From: Ischnura elegans
Lineage: Eukaryota; Arthropoda; Insecta; Odonata; Coenagrionidae
NCBI RefSeq assembly: GCF_921293095.1
Contig: NC_060248.1
Span: 15,022,744-15,086,743 of the forward strand
Length of the DNA: 64,000 nucleotides
Direction: 5' to 3'
The notes under the pieces were generated by a model that saw nothing but the letters and a program-made list of their open reading frames with translations, was not told the DNA's origin and searched no databases. Below are positions 13,901 to 23,912 of this stretch, piece after piece. Position numbers and translations under genes: made by a program. Each line of letters starts with the position of its first letter. Positions within the stretch are counted from its first letter, which is position 1.

Positions 13901-16900
13901 AAATGGCTGTGTATTCACTAATAATGTAAGAACTTTTACAATTGACTGTCAAATTTTTCAAATGTCTCATGAATTGCAGCTATCCTATCAATTTTTTTGT
14001 CTTATTCGTTGTTATTCTTTGTATTTTATATAGTTTTCGCAAGAAAAAATCACTGCCAGTATGCTAAAAAAGAATACTCACGGTTCTGTAGCGGAAAGTG
14101 GCGCAGTTGAAACTTCAGCGAGAAGAGCACCTCCGATTTTTGTTCTCTCTTGTCAGAATGACCGTGTCCTCTGAATTTTATGGCCGCCGAGTAGCGAAGT
14201 GAACACACTTTTCAAGAAGAGGCCTATTTATAACGAGCCGTAACTTATAACATTGTGTGAAATCAATACAAGCAGCTTACTTTGTGTCAACTATAGCGCG
14301 CTTGTAATTGCAGTAGGAAGAGCAACAATGGCTTCTCAGACATACTCCCATGTAAATAGTTTTGACTTTCAAAATATCAAGCCGATTTGACAGAAAAAGA
14401 ATCTTTACTACGAGTATAGTGTGAGAGGTTATCCATTACAGCCTACATAGTGTCTATACAGGCAATCAGAGAAAAAGAATAGGCTAAGAGTGAGAATCAA
14501 AAATGTAACGCGAGCACTCGCGTTGAGCCTGAGGGGCTCAGACCGCGTGCATACGAAGCAAAAGTATCATATTCCAACCTTATGATAGGTTGATCGGGAT
14601 ATTCTGCGCATGTAAAAAGTAACCAAAAGAGTAAGGAAAAGGTAGAGAAAATCTGAGCACATTATTAAGAATTGGTCAAGAACTATTAAGAAAATTTAAA
14701 CAATGCGAGCCTAGCAGGCTCAGAGCGAGTTCCGGAGGGTTAAGCATGGATAGGGCCATCTGTGAAAAGTTTCTGCTACTGTCAGGACGTGAACCCCTGC
14801 CCGCAGGGTGTAAAGCCTTCTTGATGCATTAGTGAAAATTTTCTCCCTAATTATGGGGTTAATTCGGATGGCTTTCCTAGCATATCTCATTTCTTCTATC
14901 TTCATTCTTGGTTTGTGTTGAGAGATAAAATGAATTGCCAGAAAACTGCTGTTAATGAGCTAACTGCTTTTGAAAATTGGCTTCTCTGCAAACATTTAAT
15001 TTTTTTCCATTTCTCCAGAGTACTACAGCCCTGCGGCTTAGCGGCAGAAATACCAACAATTCGACCAAGACCATGGGAAACATTGTTCAGGAATGCAAAT
15101 TTATGTTTCTCTTAGGCTTAGATTATCAGGCTTAATTTTCTTGCCTCCAAATGAGTAATTGCGACCTGGAAACATAACAGAGGTGATTGAAGAGGGTTTC
15201 ATGCTCCCTTACTGTACAACCTCATGTCTGCAACTTTTCTTGGTCCTCCGCTGAAAGTTTCATAAGTGAGGTTCTACCATAATTCTGTTTTTCAGCCAAG
15301 GAAGTGAATATGTTATGATATTAATATGAGTTTAGATGTAAGAGTTATCACAAAACAAATTGCTTCAGCCAATGGTTATTCCTAAAATTTAATAGACAAA
15401 TTGACTTTTAAAAAACAGAGAAGATTGGCTATCGATCAAATGTTTTCAGCGGAAGAGAATAAAAAGAAGCAGTGGTGCATAGTGATATACCTCATTGCAC
15501 TTTCTATGAAAATGGCTCATCATTTACCTGGAGACAAAGTCCGCTTGATTTTTAAACTTAATGCCACTCTGAGAAGACTGCTTGTAAAAATGTAAGGATC
15601 AGATAGACCAATTGGACCAATGTGGAGTGTATTTGTTGAAATAAAGCGATTGCAATGGTGTCCACTTGGGGTAGACGGGAAGAAGCTTCGAAGTCAGGAA
15701 AGAAGAACATTTAAGTGCTTGCAAAAATAACAAGATGATAAAAGTCTTTTTGCTAAACACTTGATATGCAACTGCCATAGGATTGATTTTAAAATGAATA
15801 TTTTAAAATTATGCAACGGCCGCCGTGAATTGGGCTCTAGAGAGCTGTTTGAAATCTGAAAAATTATTGAATGTCAGGACAGCACTGTGATAAAAGAATA
15901 TCTTTACCCATCCTTTTCCCCTTATTCTGGCGTCCATTTTAAATTCATCTCTTCCTCCGTTAGGTAACTAAGTAACAATAATTAAATAAATACATCAAAA
16001 TTGATGCTTGAAGATGATGATAGCTCATAGAAACCCGGGTTGCATTATGTAAAAAAGTAGTGGTATAAGTAATAGTGGAATATCCAAGAAAACTAATAAT
16101 GGAATACCACAAAGTTAATAATGAGTTAGTGAATTCTGTTTAATGACTTGCCTGCTGTTATAAAAAGCATTGAAAACTGGCATTTTTTAAAAAGGCTGTC
16201 TGATCAAGCCTAGTGCGAAAGTATTTTTATAATGTTATTTATGTGAACTTGATTTTCCTTCCATTGACATGATTTATGCAATTGCTAAGTGATTGTATAT
16301 TACACAATGTCTATTTGGCATAAAAATATGTTATTACTCCAGTCAAAGTTAACAAGTCTAAAATTTGTAGGCCTCAGGTTTTTGACATATGTTAATTTTT
16401 TAAGTACGTATGTAGAAAACTAAATTTTGTTCATCCCTCATTGGGCCTACTTCAGTGCAGTGTCAATAAGAAGCCTTTATCTTCAGGAAGTAATGCTTAA
16501 AAATTTCATTTTATATGTACAGAGAGAGTAAGCCCAAGTTTTACTACAACTGAATCCAGAATTGTTGGACTGCCCAACTTTGTTTAGTCCTTTTCCGTTT
16601 ATGTATTTCTCTTGAAATTGGGGGAAAAATCTTTTTTCAACTTTTTAAATTTACAGACCCATGTACATATGTATTTGCTATCATATGGATTTATGCTAAA
16701 GATGTTTAAGCAATGCAATTTTTTGTTTGCACCACATCTGTAAGGACTTAATATTGGATGTACTATCAAATTTCCGTCACATATTCATAGTAAATAATTG
16801 TAAGCAGATGAGCAATATTTTTAGTTAGCATAAAAAGGTCCTGATTTTCTTACTCTTCAGTTCTATGGATTATCAAATTTTTGGAGTGTGGAAGTACAAA

Positions 16901-19900
16901 TGTACATGCTGATGTTTCTCACGTTAATTAGCATCCCAAGATCTTTTTGTGTAAATCATTGCATTTCTATGTTTTTACTATCAGACTCAGTGCACGTGGT
17001 CGCTGACCGATGGTTTCAATGGACGGCAAGACACGACCTTCAACGGACGGCCAGACACGACCTTCAACGGACGGCCAGACACGACCTTCAACGGACGGCC
17101 AGACACGACCTTCAACAGACGGCCGGACACGACCTTCAACGGACGGCCAGACACGACCTTCAACGGACGGCCTGATCCAGTCGATCAACTCCCTTCAACT
17201 TCCATGCCCAAATTTGTCGCTGGTAAGTTGCTTGTGCATTTGAAGTTTGTATTCCGTTCTCTCATCATTATAACATGTGAGGTATCAAATTTGTACATCT
17301 GTCTTAGTGTTTCTGAAACAATAATATTTAAAATGGGGTTTGAGGTTGTGTTAACCATTTTGAAAACACACCTCATAAACTTATTATTATATTATTATCA
17401 TAACATTATTATTTTATAGAATTGAAAATCCGCCGTTTCCTTCTTTAAATATGTTGATACTCAATTATATTGTGCCTGATAATGACTTTCTATCAGTTTA
17501 ACTTCATTAAATACTGTGGAAATAAAAGAAAAACTGTAAATTCAAATGATTATGAGACTTGGGTGGGTTTATTCAAATCCTTTGGATACAATGAGCACTC
17601 GGTTTTGCGAGTGGATTATGAGCTCTAAAAACCAGGCTTCTACTGCATTCATAGTACTTCTACGCGTTATTACAATGAATATTTTTACATTCTTTGTCAA
17701 TTGTCAGTGCTAAAGGAAATATTTTTTAGAAGTAAGATATAAAGTCGACAATTGCAATGCATTGCAGACATTTGTCGACTCTTCCCTTGTAGGGCTAATA
17801 CAGGGAACACACAGTCACTCAGTCAAAGAAAGCGAAGGAGGAGTTTGTTGTTGCTACTACTGAAGCATTTTTATAGGCTTTATTTAGTGTAGAGTAACTT
17901 GACAATCCAAAAATTCTGGAATGGCTCTCGAAGTATACACATACAAGGTAGTGGGGATTTGCCATTTGCCAATCGTAACCGCCAAGACTGCATACTTGAA
18001 CCATTCATATACCTTAAACCAATATCACTTGAACCATTTCCTTCATTTAGTTTTATCCGAAATTTTGTACAATCGAAATTGTGTTATATGTTATGTAAAA
18101 TGCTTGATAAAAGTATAAATGTTCATGAAACGTGTACCATAAAATAATGGAATGCCTATAAACGTGGAAAAATTGTAGCATTATAGTAACACCACCAAGA
18201 TTTTCTATAAAACCAAAATCACATGGTTTTAAAACGAATTTTAAAAAAAATAAAACCACTTTCACGGACCTCTAGTAATAGGTTAATGTAATGTGCCCCC
18301 TTGGGATAAATACTTAAAATGCTGCATTCTCTCTGCTTTTCTCCATGTGTTTAACCCCTGTTCATTTACTTTTCAGAGTACAAATCCAATGACAAGAATG
18401 TGGAGAGAGAGGCATACAAGGAGGATGTTAAAAAGCCTGCCAGCAGACTGCCAAATGAATTGAAGCCGAGGAGGAGGGGGGGAAGGGAGTTTGTGGGGAG
18501 GGAGTGGACGCTTCCCCCAGGGGCCCCCAAAGTGCGACCCTCAGCAGCACTTGCCTCTTCCCAACCAGTCGTCTCCAACGTGAATGACTTTGAAAGTGAC
18601 GGTGGGAGGCAGGCTTTGCTCAAACAGGCGCAAATGATGGAGAAGATCAATGCGCAACTCGGGTTGAAGAAAGAGTCTTCCAATTCTCAAATGAGTGAGT
18701 ACCAAATGTCATCCATGGCGGTGATAAAATCTGTGCCTGCAAACTTTGAGGGACCAGGAGTGAAAAAGGACTTTTCATTTCTGCGCTTAAAGGATTCATT
18801 GATACAGGGTCTGAGGGTGTGCCAAAGAGCGAAATTGGGGTCATTAATTCGTCATGTAACAGGAAGAGCTGCCAGTGTTATGAAGGAATCAAAGGCTTTT
18901 CTAGGTTTCAATTTGTTTTTAGTCAATCTGAATGGATGAAAACTACATCTCTCACTACAATATTAGCATCTTTTATTAGATATTTTGCTCTTTTATTGAT
19001 AGTTTGTTACTATGACATGTATGCATTTAGCAATATCATTTACTTAACCCTTAGAAAGTCAAGTTTATCCCATGAACTCTTCCTCGTGCCAATTACAAAA
19101 TTTAATTAACCTTACCTTTAGTCCTTGCTAAAACTTGAAGGCCAACCATGTTCCACTACTGTACTATCCTCAAATTATGAAAGGATTGCAAAGGCATGTT
19201 AACAAGTTGATGCAAAAGCAATGTTTACTAACCTAAACACAATAAAAAAGTATTCAGGAAAACAAAAGATGAGATCCTTCTATTACAGCTGTTGGGCATT
19301 CACCTACATAGTTATGTATATGTAGTGCATGTGATCACTTGTGCATTGGTTGATTGAAAAGTAATTCCACAGTGTGGTTGGAAGAGCACATTGGGCACCA
19401 TGAAAACATAAGATTCACTTGATTCGCTTCCTCCGAGTTCATATTAGAATCATGCCACCAAATCACTACCCATGAATCTCCCTTTGTTGTAAGCCACAGA
19501 AAACCGTACATTAAAGGCGTCCAAAATTTAATTAATTCACTTGCTGATGATTTGACTTTGAATGGAACCCGTCTGTCGTTTTCCATTTTAATCTTAAAGT
19601 GGGTGTTGAGTGTTCATGTGATGTATGATGGAATCATATTGAAAGACAGCAATAAATTTCCACACAATTTTAACGTTCACCGACCAGTCCCTACCCTATC
19701 ATTCATTTTCAGGGAACAGGCTGCCTCTTTCAAACCTCTATTTATATCTGTCATTTAGCACTGGGGGAGGGAAAAAGGCAGCAGTGGGAAGGGAGAGAAC
19801 TTGACTGGGGAGGTAAGTAATGGGGGAGGCCGTACATTGTTGGATACAGGGGTGGGGGATCCAGGATGATGTAAAGGCAGTGAGCAGTGGGTAGGATGAA

Positions 19901-21159
19901 TAACTGGTAAAGGGAGAAAAGGAGCAAACGTTGGTTAAGGTCATCATATTTACAGCTATTGATGCACTAAAAACTGGGAGGGATGATTAATTAGAAAAGA
20001 AGTGATGGAGTCTTATAAACTGCATCATTGCAGAGATTATCCAGGCTATTAAAATTTTCAAATTTCTCGTAAAAGTCCAGTTTTAGCCCTTTGTCAATAG
20101 GTTGTGTGGAAATTTACTAGTCTTTTATTCTCATCCTACAGAGATGAGGCATTTCTACAAAGTTTTGCCGTCACTTTCACTCATCTTCCTTCCACTATCC
20201 CGTTCCTCTCCAGTTTGACCTTGACTAGTCACGGCGTTAACATGCCCGAGTGCGGCAAAATCTCCGGCTCCCTTGGGCTGTATTCAACCGCGTATGAATC
20301 CACAGAAATGATTGCGCTTTCGTGAGACGGAATATGCATTTAATGACCGTAGATAAAATTTTTAGAAATTTATGATTGGTTAACCATTGAAGGATCTTCT
20401 AAAATTACTCAAGAGATTATTTTCCCGCCACAGATCGTCATCTGCAATGCTAGATCCGACGTCCAAGTAAACTTGAAACATTCCTTGTCAGCAAGTATAT
20501 AAAGTAATTCCATTTTAGGAAGGGAATTCTAATGGAAATAATGGGTTCGGTGTAGGCATGCATTAAAATGCAAATATCCTGCTGCTTTTGAGTCCATTTT
20601 TTTTTTTTTTTTTGAAAGATCGCGGAAAAGACAGGGTGTGAACTCATGCACGGAGAATCCGCAATTCTGATAAACCGCACGCGTATAATCGGGGGTCTGC
20701 TGTACTAATGCCAATAACCTCAATTCCAGTTTCTCTTATTCTCCTAATTGTGTTTCTCACTCTTTGTTGATTCATTTTAAGAAATTTAAATGCCTTTATG
20801 TGTCCTTCTGTTGCTAATAAAGATGTGATTTCCTTTTGCAGATCATGTGTATTCAGACTTGCCCACCTGGGTCCCTCGGGCACCAAAGCAACCAAACTAT
20901 TTCAACAATTCTCCCAGCAGGTAAGTATCATGGTCGAATCTTTTTTTTTTTTTTTTTTGTGGTCTGCGACTCGTAAGAAATGCAGTTTGAATGGAAGCTA
21001 ATGCATTGTTTCAGTTCTCGCAATTTAGGCTCGTACACATCACCATCAGGCGGCCACGCTGCGACAGCAGGCAGGGGCCGTGGCGGCGGTCGTACCACAG
21101 GGGCCATTCCCAAACAGAAGGCAGGAACGAGCAAAAGCCCCATCACCTGTGTGTACTAA
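1953..21159 (+). CDS. TRAFD1: TRAF-type zinc finger domain-containing protein 1 (TRAFD1/FLN29-like), ten exons
   Basis: The exons are 1953-1984, 2132-2324, 5028-5220, 9225-9452, 9988-10178, 11665-11925, 16985-17222, 18377-18694, 20842-20920 and 21015-21159. All introns are GT-AG and all phases agree, giving 625 residues against about 580 in mammals. Residues 1-140 hold five consecutive Cys/His fingers, including [40 protein letters not shown], and a block ending [15 protein letters not shown] that matches the vertebrate protein closely. Two further LPCEFC...HQ-x-x-C fingers follow at about residues 260-282 and 350-370. The remainder is low-complexity, Pro/Arg-rich and probably disordered, with an 8-residue tandem repeat in exon 7 and an RGRGGGR stretch near the end. 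In vertebrates TRAFD1 is a cytoplasmic negative-feedback regulator of TLR/RIG-I signalling through TRAF6-type adaptors; that role is only inferred here. The start was chosen because it gives the family's MAE... N-terminus. A different last exon at 25941 is possible. Confidence 0.88.
2132..2324 (+). CDS. TRAFD1: TRAFD1-like exon 2 (fingers 1-3)
   Basis: The acceptor is atttacag and the donor follows REHK (AAG/gtaata). The exon encodes [20 protein letters not shown], then the [20 protein letters not shown] finger and the [17 protein letters not shown] half finger. It enters in phase 2 and leaves in phase 0. The finger that starts with CEAC is completed by Cys in exon 3. Confidence 0.9.
2325..5027 (+). 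other. intron 2 of the TRAFD1-like gene
   Basis: This 2.7-kb AT-rich intron contains no coding potential or named element that I can support. Short open frames near 3417-3671 look like chance. Confidence 0.6.
5028..5220 (+). CDS. TRAFD1: TRAFD1-like exon 3 (fingers 3-5)
   Basis: The exon follows acceptor cctgtag and begins [20 protein letters not shown]. It continues through a C-X2-C...H-X3-C finger ending [16 protein letters not shown], the most family-specific block of this gene. It ends in LKLDD with one base of the next codon, before gtaagt. Confidence 0.92.
6431..6467. repeat. perfect 16-bp hairpin
   Basis: CTGCAAGTTCATAAGT and its exact reverse complement are separated by five bases. 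The sequence resembles the inner part of pogo/Tigger terminal repeats, so it may be a fragment of such an element rather than a functional structure. Confidence 0.7.
6598..8522 (+). mobile_element. pogo/Tigger-like DNA transposon, decayed
   Basis: The left end CAGTGGAACCTCATTAAAG and the right end, read in reverse as CAGTGCAACCTCGATAAAAC, form imperfect terminal inverted repeats. TA lies immediately outside both ends, as expected for the Tc1/mariner-pogo superfamily. The length is about 1.9 kb. Remnants of a transposase lie inside at 7070-7440. A run of C near the left end and multiple stops indicate age. Confidence 0.8.
7070..7440 (+). pseudogene. Tigger/pogo transposase remnants
   Basis: At about 7079 the + strand reads [20 protein letters not shown] and continues [11 protein letters not shown]. 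This matches the CENP-B-type helix-turn-helix of Tigger transposases (Leu/Trp-Phe core, then Gly-x-Met...Ala-Lys-Ala). At about 7360-7420 it reads [20 protein letters not shown], matching the first catalytic-Asp motif (YN-x-D-E-T-G-L). Here Glu-Thr-Gly is replaced, and frameshifts and stops separate the pieces. A 20-bp direct duplication (TCAGAATGGAGAACTTCAAG) lies between them. The gene is inactive. Confidence 0.7.
9225..9452 (+). CDS. TRAFD1: TRAFD1-like exon 4 (linker)
   Basis: Acceptor gcttgtag and donor gtgagt flank this exon, with phase 1 in and phase 1 out. It encodes the linker [20 protein letters not shown] to SLHKPLIM, rich in Pro, Ser and Asn and without fingers. It is expected to be disordered, like the equivalent region in vertebrates. 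Placement rests on open frame, phases and splice sites rather than sequence conservation. Confidence 0.75.
9988..10178 (+). CDS. TRAFD1: TRAFD1-like exon 5 (first LPCEFC finger)
   Basis: The acceptor is cctgaag and the donor follows CAG (gtaata). In frame with exon 4 it reads [20 protein letters not shown] and ends [20 protein letters not shown]. The finger is completed by T-A-C at the start of exon 6, giving the C-X2-C-X12-H-X3-C spacing. The real frame differs from the longest open frame in this stretch. Confidence 0.88.
10179..11664 (+). other. intron 5 of the TRAFD1-like gene
   Basis: This is about 1.5 kb with no recognisable gene or complete mobile element. The short intron 4 (9453-9987) is likewise featureless. 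Confidence 0.6.
11665..11925 (+). CDS. TRAFD1: TRAFD1-like exon 6 (second LPCEFC finger)
   Basis: Acceptor cattcag is followed by [20 protein letters not shown], a Pro/Ser-rich linker ([16 protein letters not shown]), and [20 protein letters not shown]. The exon then meets the donor gtttgt in phase 0. It begins with the Cys of the previous finger and ends just before the Cys of its own, so both fingers are split at the same point. Confidence 0.9.
12945..13835 (-). pseudogene. piggyBac-type transposase, C-terminal half, broken
   Basis: The longest intact piece (13212-13706) contains [46 protein letters not shown] and the hallmark [20 protein letters not shown], all typical of the DDE_Tnp_1_7 family. 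Upstream, in another frame (about 13712-13800), it reads [20 protein letters not shown]. This is joined by a one-base frameshift and preceded by TAG in VDARIFYA*. Downstream, again in a different frame, the Cys-rich C-terminal finger is visible ([20 protein letters not shown], then [10 protein letters not shown]). At least one stop and two frameshifts make it non-functional. Confidence 0.88.
14700..14743 (-). repeat. candidate piggyBac 5' terminus
   Basis: Read on the minus strand the sequence starts TTAACCCTCCGGAACTCGCT. This has the TTAA target site and CCC start expected of piggyBac-like ends, about 900 bp upstream of the transposase relic. The opposite terminus was not found, so the element appears truncated on its 3' side. 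Confidence 0.45.
16985..17222 (+). CDS. TRAFD1: TRAFD1-like exon 7 with 8-residue tandem repeat
   Basis: The acceptor actatcag gives [10 protein letters not shown], which supplies the final Cys of the finger begun in exon 6. Six FNGRPDTT-type units and a partial seventh follow, then the unique tail [16 protein letters not shown] and donor gtaagt in phase 1. The frame used is the only one of the three open + frames here that both completes the finger and joins exon 8. An alternative acceptor six bases downstream (actcag) would drop T-Q and break the usual H-X3-C spacing. Confidence 0.82.
17015..17178 (+). repeat. 24-bp coding minisatellite
   Basis: Six full 24-bp units begin at 17015, 17039, 17063, 17087, 17111 and 17135, with a partial seventh at 17159. 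Units 2, 3, 4 and 6 are identical; units 1 and 5 differ at a few bases. In the coding frame each unit is FNGRPDTT. Because 24 is a multiple of three, unit gain or loss keeps the reading frame. All three + frames, and at least one - frame, stay open across the array. Confidence 0.95.
17223..18376 (+). other. intron 7 of the TRAFD1-like gene
   Basis: AT-rich and without genes. A short imperfect palindrome built on AGTCGACAATTGCAATGC lies at 17743-17780. Confidence 0.6.
18377..18694 (+). CDS. TRAFD1: TRAFD1-like exon 8
   Basis: The exon follows acceptor acttttcag in phase 1 and reads [20 protein letters not shown], then an [20 protein letters not shown] segment. A helix-prone stretch, [20 protein letters not shown], precedes the donor gtgagt. 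The highly charged sequence lacks fingers. Open frame and codon usage are good, and it joins exon 9 in phase 1. Confidence 0.82.
18695..20841 (+). other. intron 8 of the TRAFD1-like gene
   Basis: A 2.1-kb intron with no recognised gene. A minus-strand open frame at 19335-19586 has a start region reminiscent of mariner ends (TTGATTGAAAAGTAATTCC), but this is too weak to call. Confidence 0.5.
20842..20920 (+). CDS. TRAFD1: TRAFD1-like exon 9
   Basis: This 79-nt exon lies between acceptor ccttttgcag and donor gtaagt. It encodes [20 protein letters not shown] then FNNSPSS. Phase 1 in and phase 2 out match both neighbours. Confidence 0.8.
21015..21159 (+). CDS. TRAFD1: TRAFD1-like exon 10 with in-frame stop
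   Basis: Acceptor tgtttcag in phase 2 leads into [20 protein letters not shown], then [20 protein letters not shown] and SPITCVY, and TAA at 21157-21159. The Gly/Arg and Lys-rich basic tail is similar in character to the C-terminus of other family members. A GT at 21151 (TGT/gtgtac) could act as a phase-0 donor to the exon at 25941, which would remove the last Val-Tyr and this stop. Confidence 0.75.
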
Positions 21160-21982
21160 CTCCACTTAACTTTTACTGCTTGTCTCTTACTCACTTGTGG
21201 TGTTTACATATATCTTTCACTCTAGTATCTTCTTGCATATCCATAGGTACTGGAGTAGTTTCAAGTAATCATAACTGATAGGGAGTTATTGCTTCTTGGA
21301 CAATGTTTTTCTGTAGATATCTGTAATTAACCCATTTTCAGGTTGAATTTTGCCTGAAGTTGTGCAAATAATTTAAAATGAAATCAAAGAGGCTATAGTT
21401 GGATTAAATAGTTTCCTTATGACTTTAATGAATTAGTCAAATATCTGTGATCCCTGTAAAAATAATATTTCATTTACTTATTTTGTTTTCATTTAATAAT
21501 TATATTAATTTGCCTAGAGATCATAAATACATAATAAAACAGTATGCACAGTGATATAAGCCTCATCAATACAGGAAAAACAAATATTCATGCAAGGATG
21601 CACGCAGGTATGGCTTGATGCATTTGACTCAACCAGAAATAGTCAGTAAGTAGGAAGGTAAAAATAAGTATCATAAGTTAAGTGTCCCTGAAGAACTCAT
21701 TCAGTGAGTAGAACAATTCAGTTTTTAACATATTTTAAACTACTTTTAGAGTACACAATGGATGCAGTGAAATATAAAAAGCAGAATAAATATTTTTCTT
21801 GAGAGTATACAAAAAGTGAAAACTTTCATCGGCACAAAAACTTGAGCTGTAATTGAATGCTGGGAAACACAGCATGAACTTGTCGAAGGATCACTTTGGT
21901 GCCATGGGTTGATGTTACGAGTGTTACTCAGGCAACCGAAGAGCCAAGCAAGAATGCTTTTCACATAAAATATTTTTTAACT

Positions 21983-23350
21983 TAAGGATGAGTCGGTTCT
22001 TAAATTTTTTTGGTTCTCAGTACCATTGGTTTTGGTTCTCCCCCATCAGTTCTCAGATCTTGATAATCAGTTCCAAGGACGATCTCCTATTATCTGAATT
22101 AATGGCAAATTTAAATGAACAACCAAAAAATGCGAATGAAAATAAGTTCACTGAAGATGTATGTAAATAAGCAGGAAAGTTCTATAAAAAAAAAACTTAG
22201 GATCGTCTCCATAATTTTATTTGCCCAGTTTAAAAAGTTTAAATGGCATGTTGTTCAAGAATGCATGATCAACCTATATGTCGCATTACATCAGGCTGAA
22301 ACTGGTTCTTTCTTCAGCTTTTGATTAAAAAAGTTCAACATTTTGGTTCTAATCTATTCTTTTTTTGACATTAATATTGCCTGCGGTACTGAACAGACAT
22401 TCATTGAAAACAGTAGTAGGTAGTCGTTGTAGATTTTGAAGGGCCACGTGAAATACGCTTGGAGCACAGTTTACGTACTGCATAGCATCAGGATCAATGG
22501 TGAAACTCCCCCAAATTCTGACGACATCATCCATCAATTTGTTGTAACTTGTGAGTCAGTTCGAATGTCTTCTGTGTTCTGAGATGTAGCTTAAATTTTT
22601 ACTTTAATTGACAACTTATTCGGATGCTTCACTGTCACAGTTCTTATAACCTCAAAACTAAACTGCTCAACATGCCAGTACAGCAACACCATGGATAAAC
22701 TGAGCGGTTGTGGCTTAGCCTGAGTGGTCGATTCGTCCACCGCACGAGCTCCGCTGTGCACACACTTAAGACCGCTTTCAGATGAAACAATTTTCCGCCA
22801 GCTGCCGTTCACTGCACGGCACATGGCGTTGCTGAGAGTCGTCTCATCAGAAAGCCGCCTGAATTTTCACCTGAATGGCAGCTGGCAAAAAGTCCTTTCT
22901 TCTAAAAGTGGCCTCAATGTAACATTGTGTGTATTTCACGCCGTAGAGGGCACATGGCTGGGCCGAATTGAAGTGGGCACACTTCCATCAATGGTGCGAT
23001 TCAACCCGTTTGAAGACATCCAAAGAGACCTAAGAGAAAGAGGTGCTGTGATGTGGTCAGTGGCAGGCGAAAAGTCAGCTTGTTTGAAAGTGCTCAGTCT
23101 TGTCATTTAAGCAACCCATTAGGAGGGTGAAAGTATGCGTCAGCCACAGCGGCCTGTGGCGAAACTCAAAAGGTGTTCAGCCGCCACGGTGGCGACCAAC
23201 TGCTGCACAGGTTGCAGTGCCACCAGTCAGATCACTATGGTGCATGTGGGCGCAGGAAACACTACAATGTCACGATCAGTTCTCGATACCGGTTCCACTG
23301 GCCAAGAACCGGCAGTAGTGAGAAATGGGTACCGGAGCGACCCATCTTTA
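21983..23350 (-). mobile_element. hAT-family transposon relic
   Basis: The left end TAAGGATGAGTCGGTTCT and the right end, read in reverse as TAAAGATGGGTCGCTCC, match the TAGGGATGA-type hAT ends seen twice elsewhere in this window. Flanking octamers ttttaact and ttttgagt agree at 6 of 8 positions, as an aged 8-bp target duplication would. On the minus strand at 22349-22537 a frame ends PTTVFNECLFSTAGNINVKK, the C-terminal hATC dimerisation motif (S-E-R-x-F-S-x-A-G). Its Glu-Arg is changed. The catalytic core is not recognisable. Confidence 0.65.
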
Positions 23351-23912
23351 TTTTGAGTTTACTGTATTTAATTGGATATCATATTTAAGAATGAAGAGCC
23401 TTTTCATTGTATCAGTATAATAATAATAACATTAAACTCTTTGGAGCATTAGACAAATATTCCTAAAATATGATAAGGGTTAGGATTCGTTTAGCCAAAA
23501 TTTAATTCCTTATTTAAAAGAACTGTCTCTCAGGAAACTAGGATCAAAAACAGTCTGCTCTCCAAAACACTACCTGTTTTGTACACACGAGTATTGTTTA
23601 TATGTATATGGCTAAGGACAAGCATAGCTATTTAAATTATCTCTTGGAAATAACGGGCATGAGTGATGGAATTAAAGAAATGAATGCATAACAACTGAAA
23701 GGAATGGTTAAGAAAATAAGGAACTACGTAGATTTTACCTGCTAATGTTGATGAAGGAGTCTTCCTGAATTTCCAGCTTGGAGAAGGGCCCCGATTTTTC
23801 TGTTTCATAGTTTGCCATCGTATTCAAGGCGAATGGTTTGAGTGTGATACGGATGTTTGTTTACAGAGTTTTCCGTATCATCAGGTTGGCTCAGATTGAA
23901 CAATGCCTTCCT

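Larger units (their letters stand above)
12744..15279. mobile_element. pogo/Tigger-like element containing piggyBac sequence
   Basis: CAGTAGAACCTCGGATATAC at the left and TGGTAGAACCTCACTTATG (reverse complement) at the right form terminal inverted repeats, with TA directly outside both. The ends resemble those of Tigger elements, and the sequence just inside the right end is typical of them in style. The interior is largely occupied by a minus-strand piggyBac relic. I found no Tigger transposase, so this was either a non-autonomous carrier or lost its gene. Confidence 0.65.
11926..16984 (+). other. intron 6 of the TRAFD1-like gene
   Basis: A 5-kb intron, about half of which is a Tigger-like element with a broken piggyBac inside it (12744-15279). 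Nothing recognisable remains in 11926-12743 or 15280-16984. Confidence 0.6.

Noticed and set aside
16888-17175. Frames reading RTARHDLQ and GQTRPSTD through the minisatellite, and the opposite-strand frame
   Set aside because: They are by-products of a 24-bp repeat lacking stops in several frames; only the FNGRPDTT frame completes the zinc finger and joins the next exon in phase.
19335-19586. Minus-strand frame next to a mariner-like end sequence
   Set aside because: No transposase motif, no second terminus and no TA-flanked pair found.
22724-23110. 128-codon + frame near the hAT relic
   Set aside because: It lies inside the hAT element on the strand opposite to its recognisable hATC motif, and has no domain resemblance.
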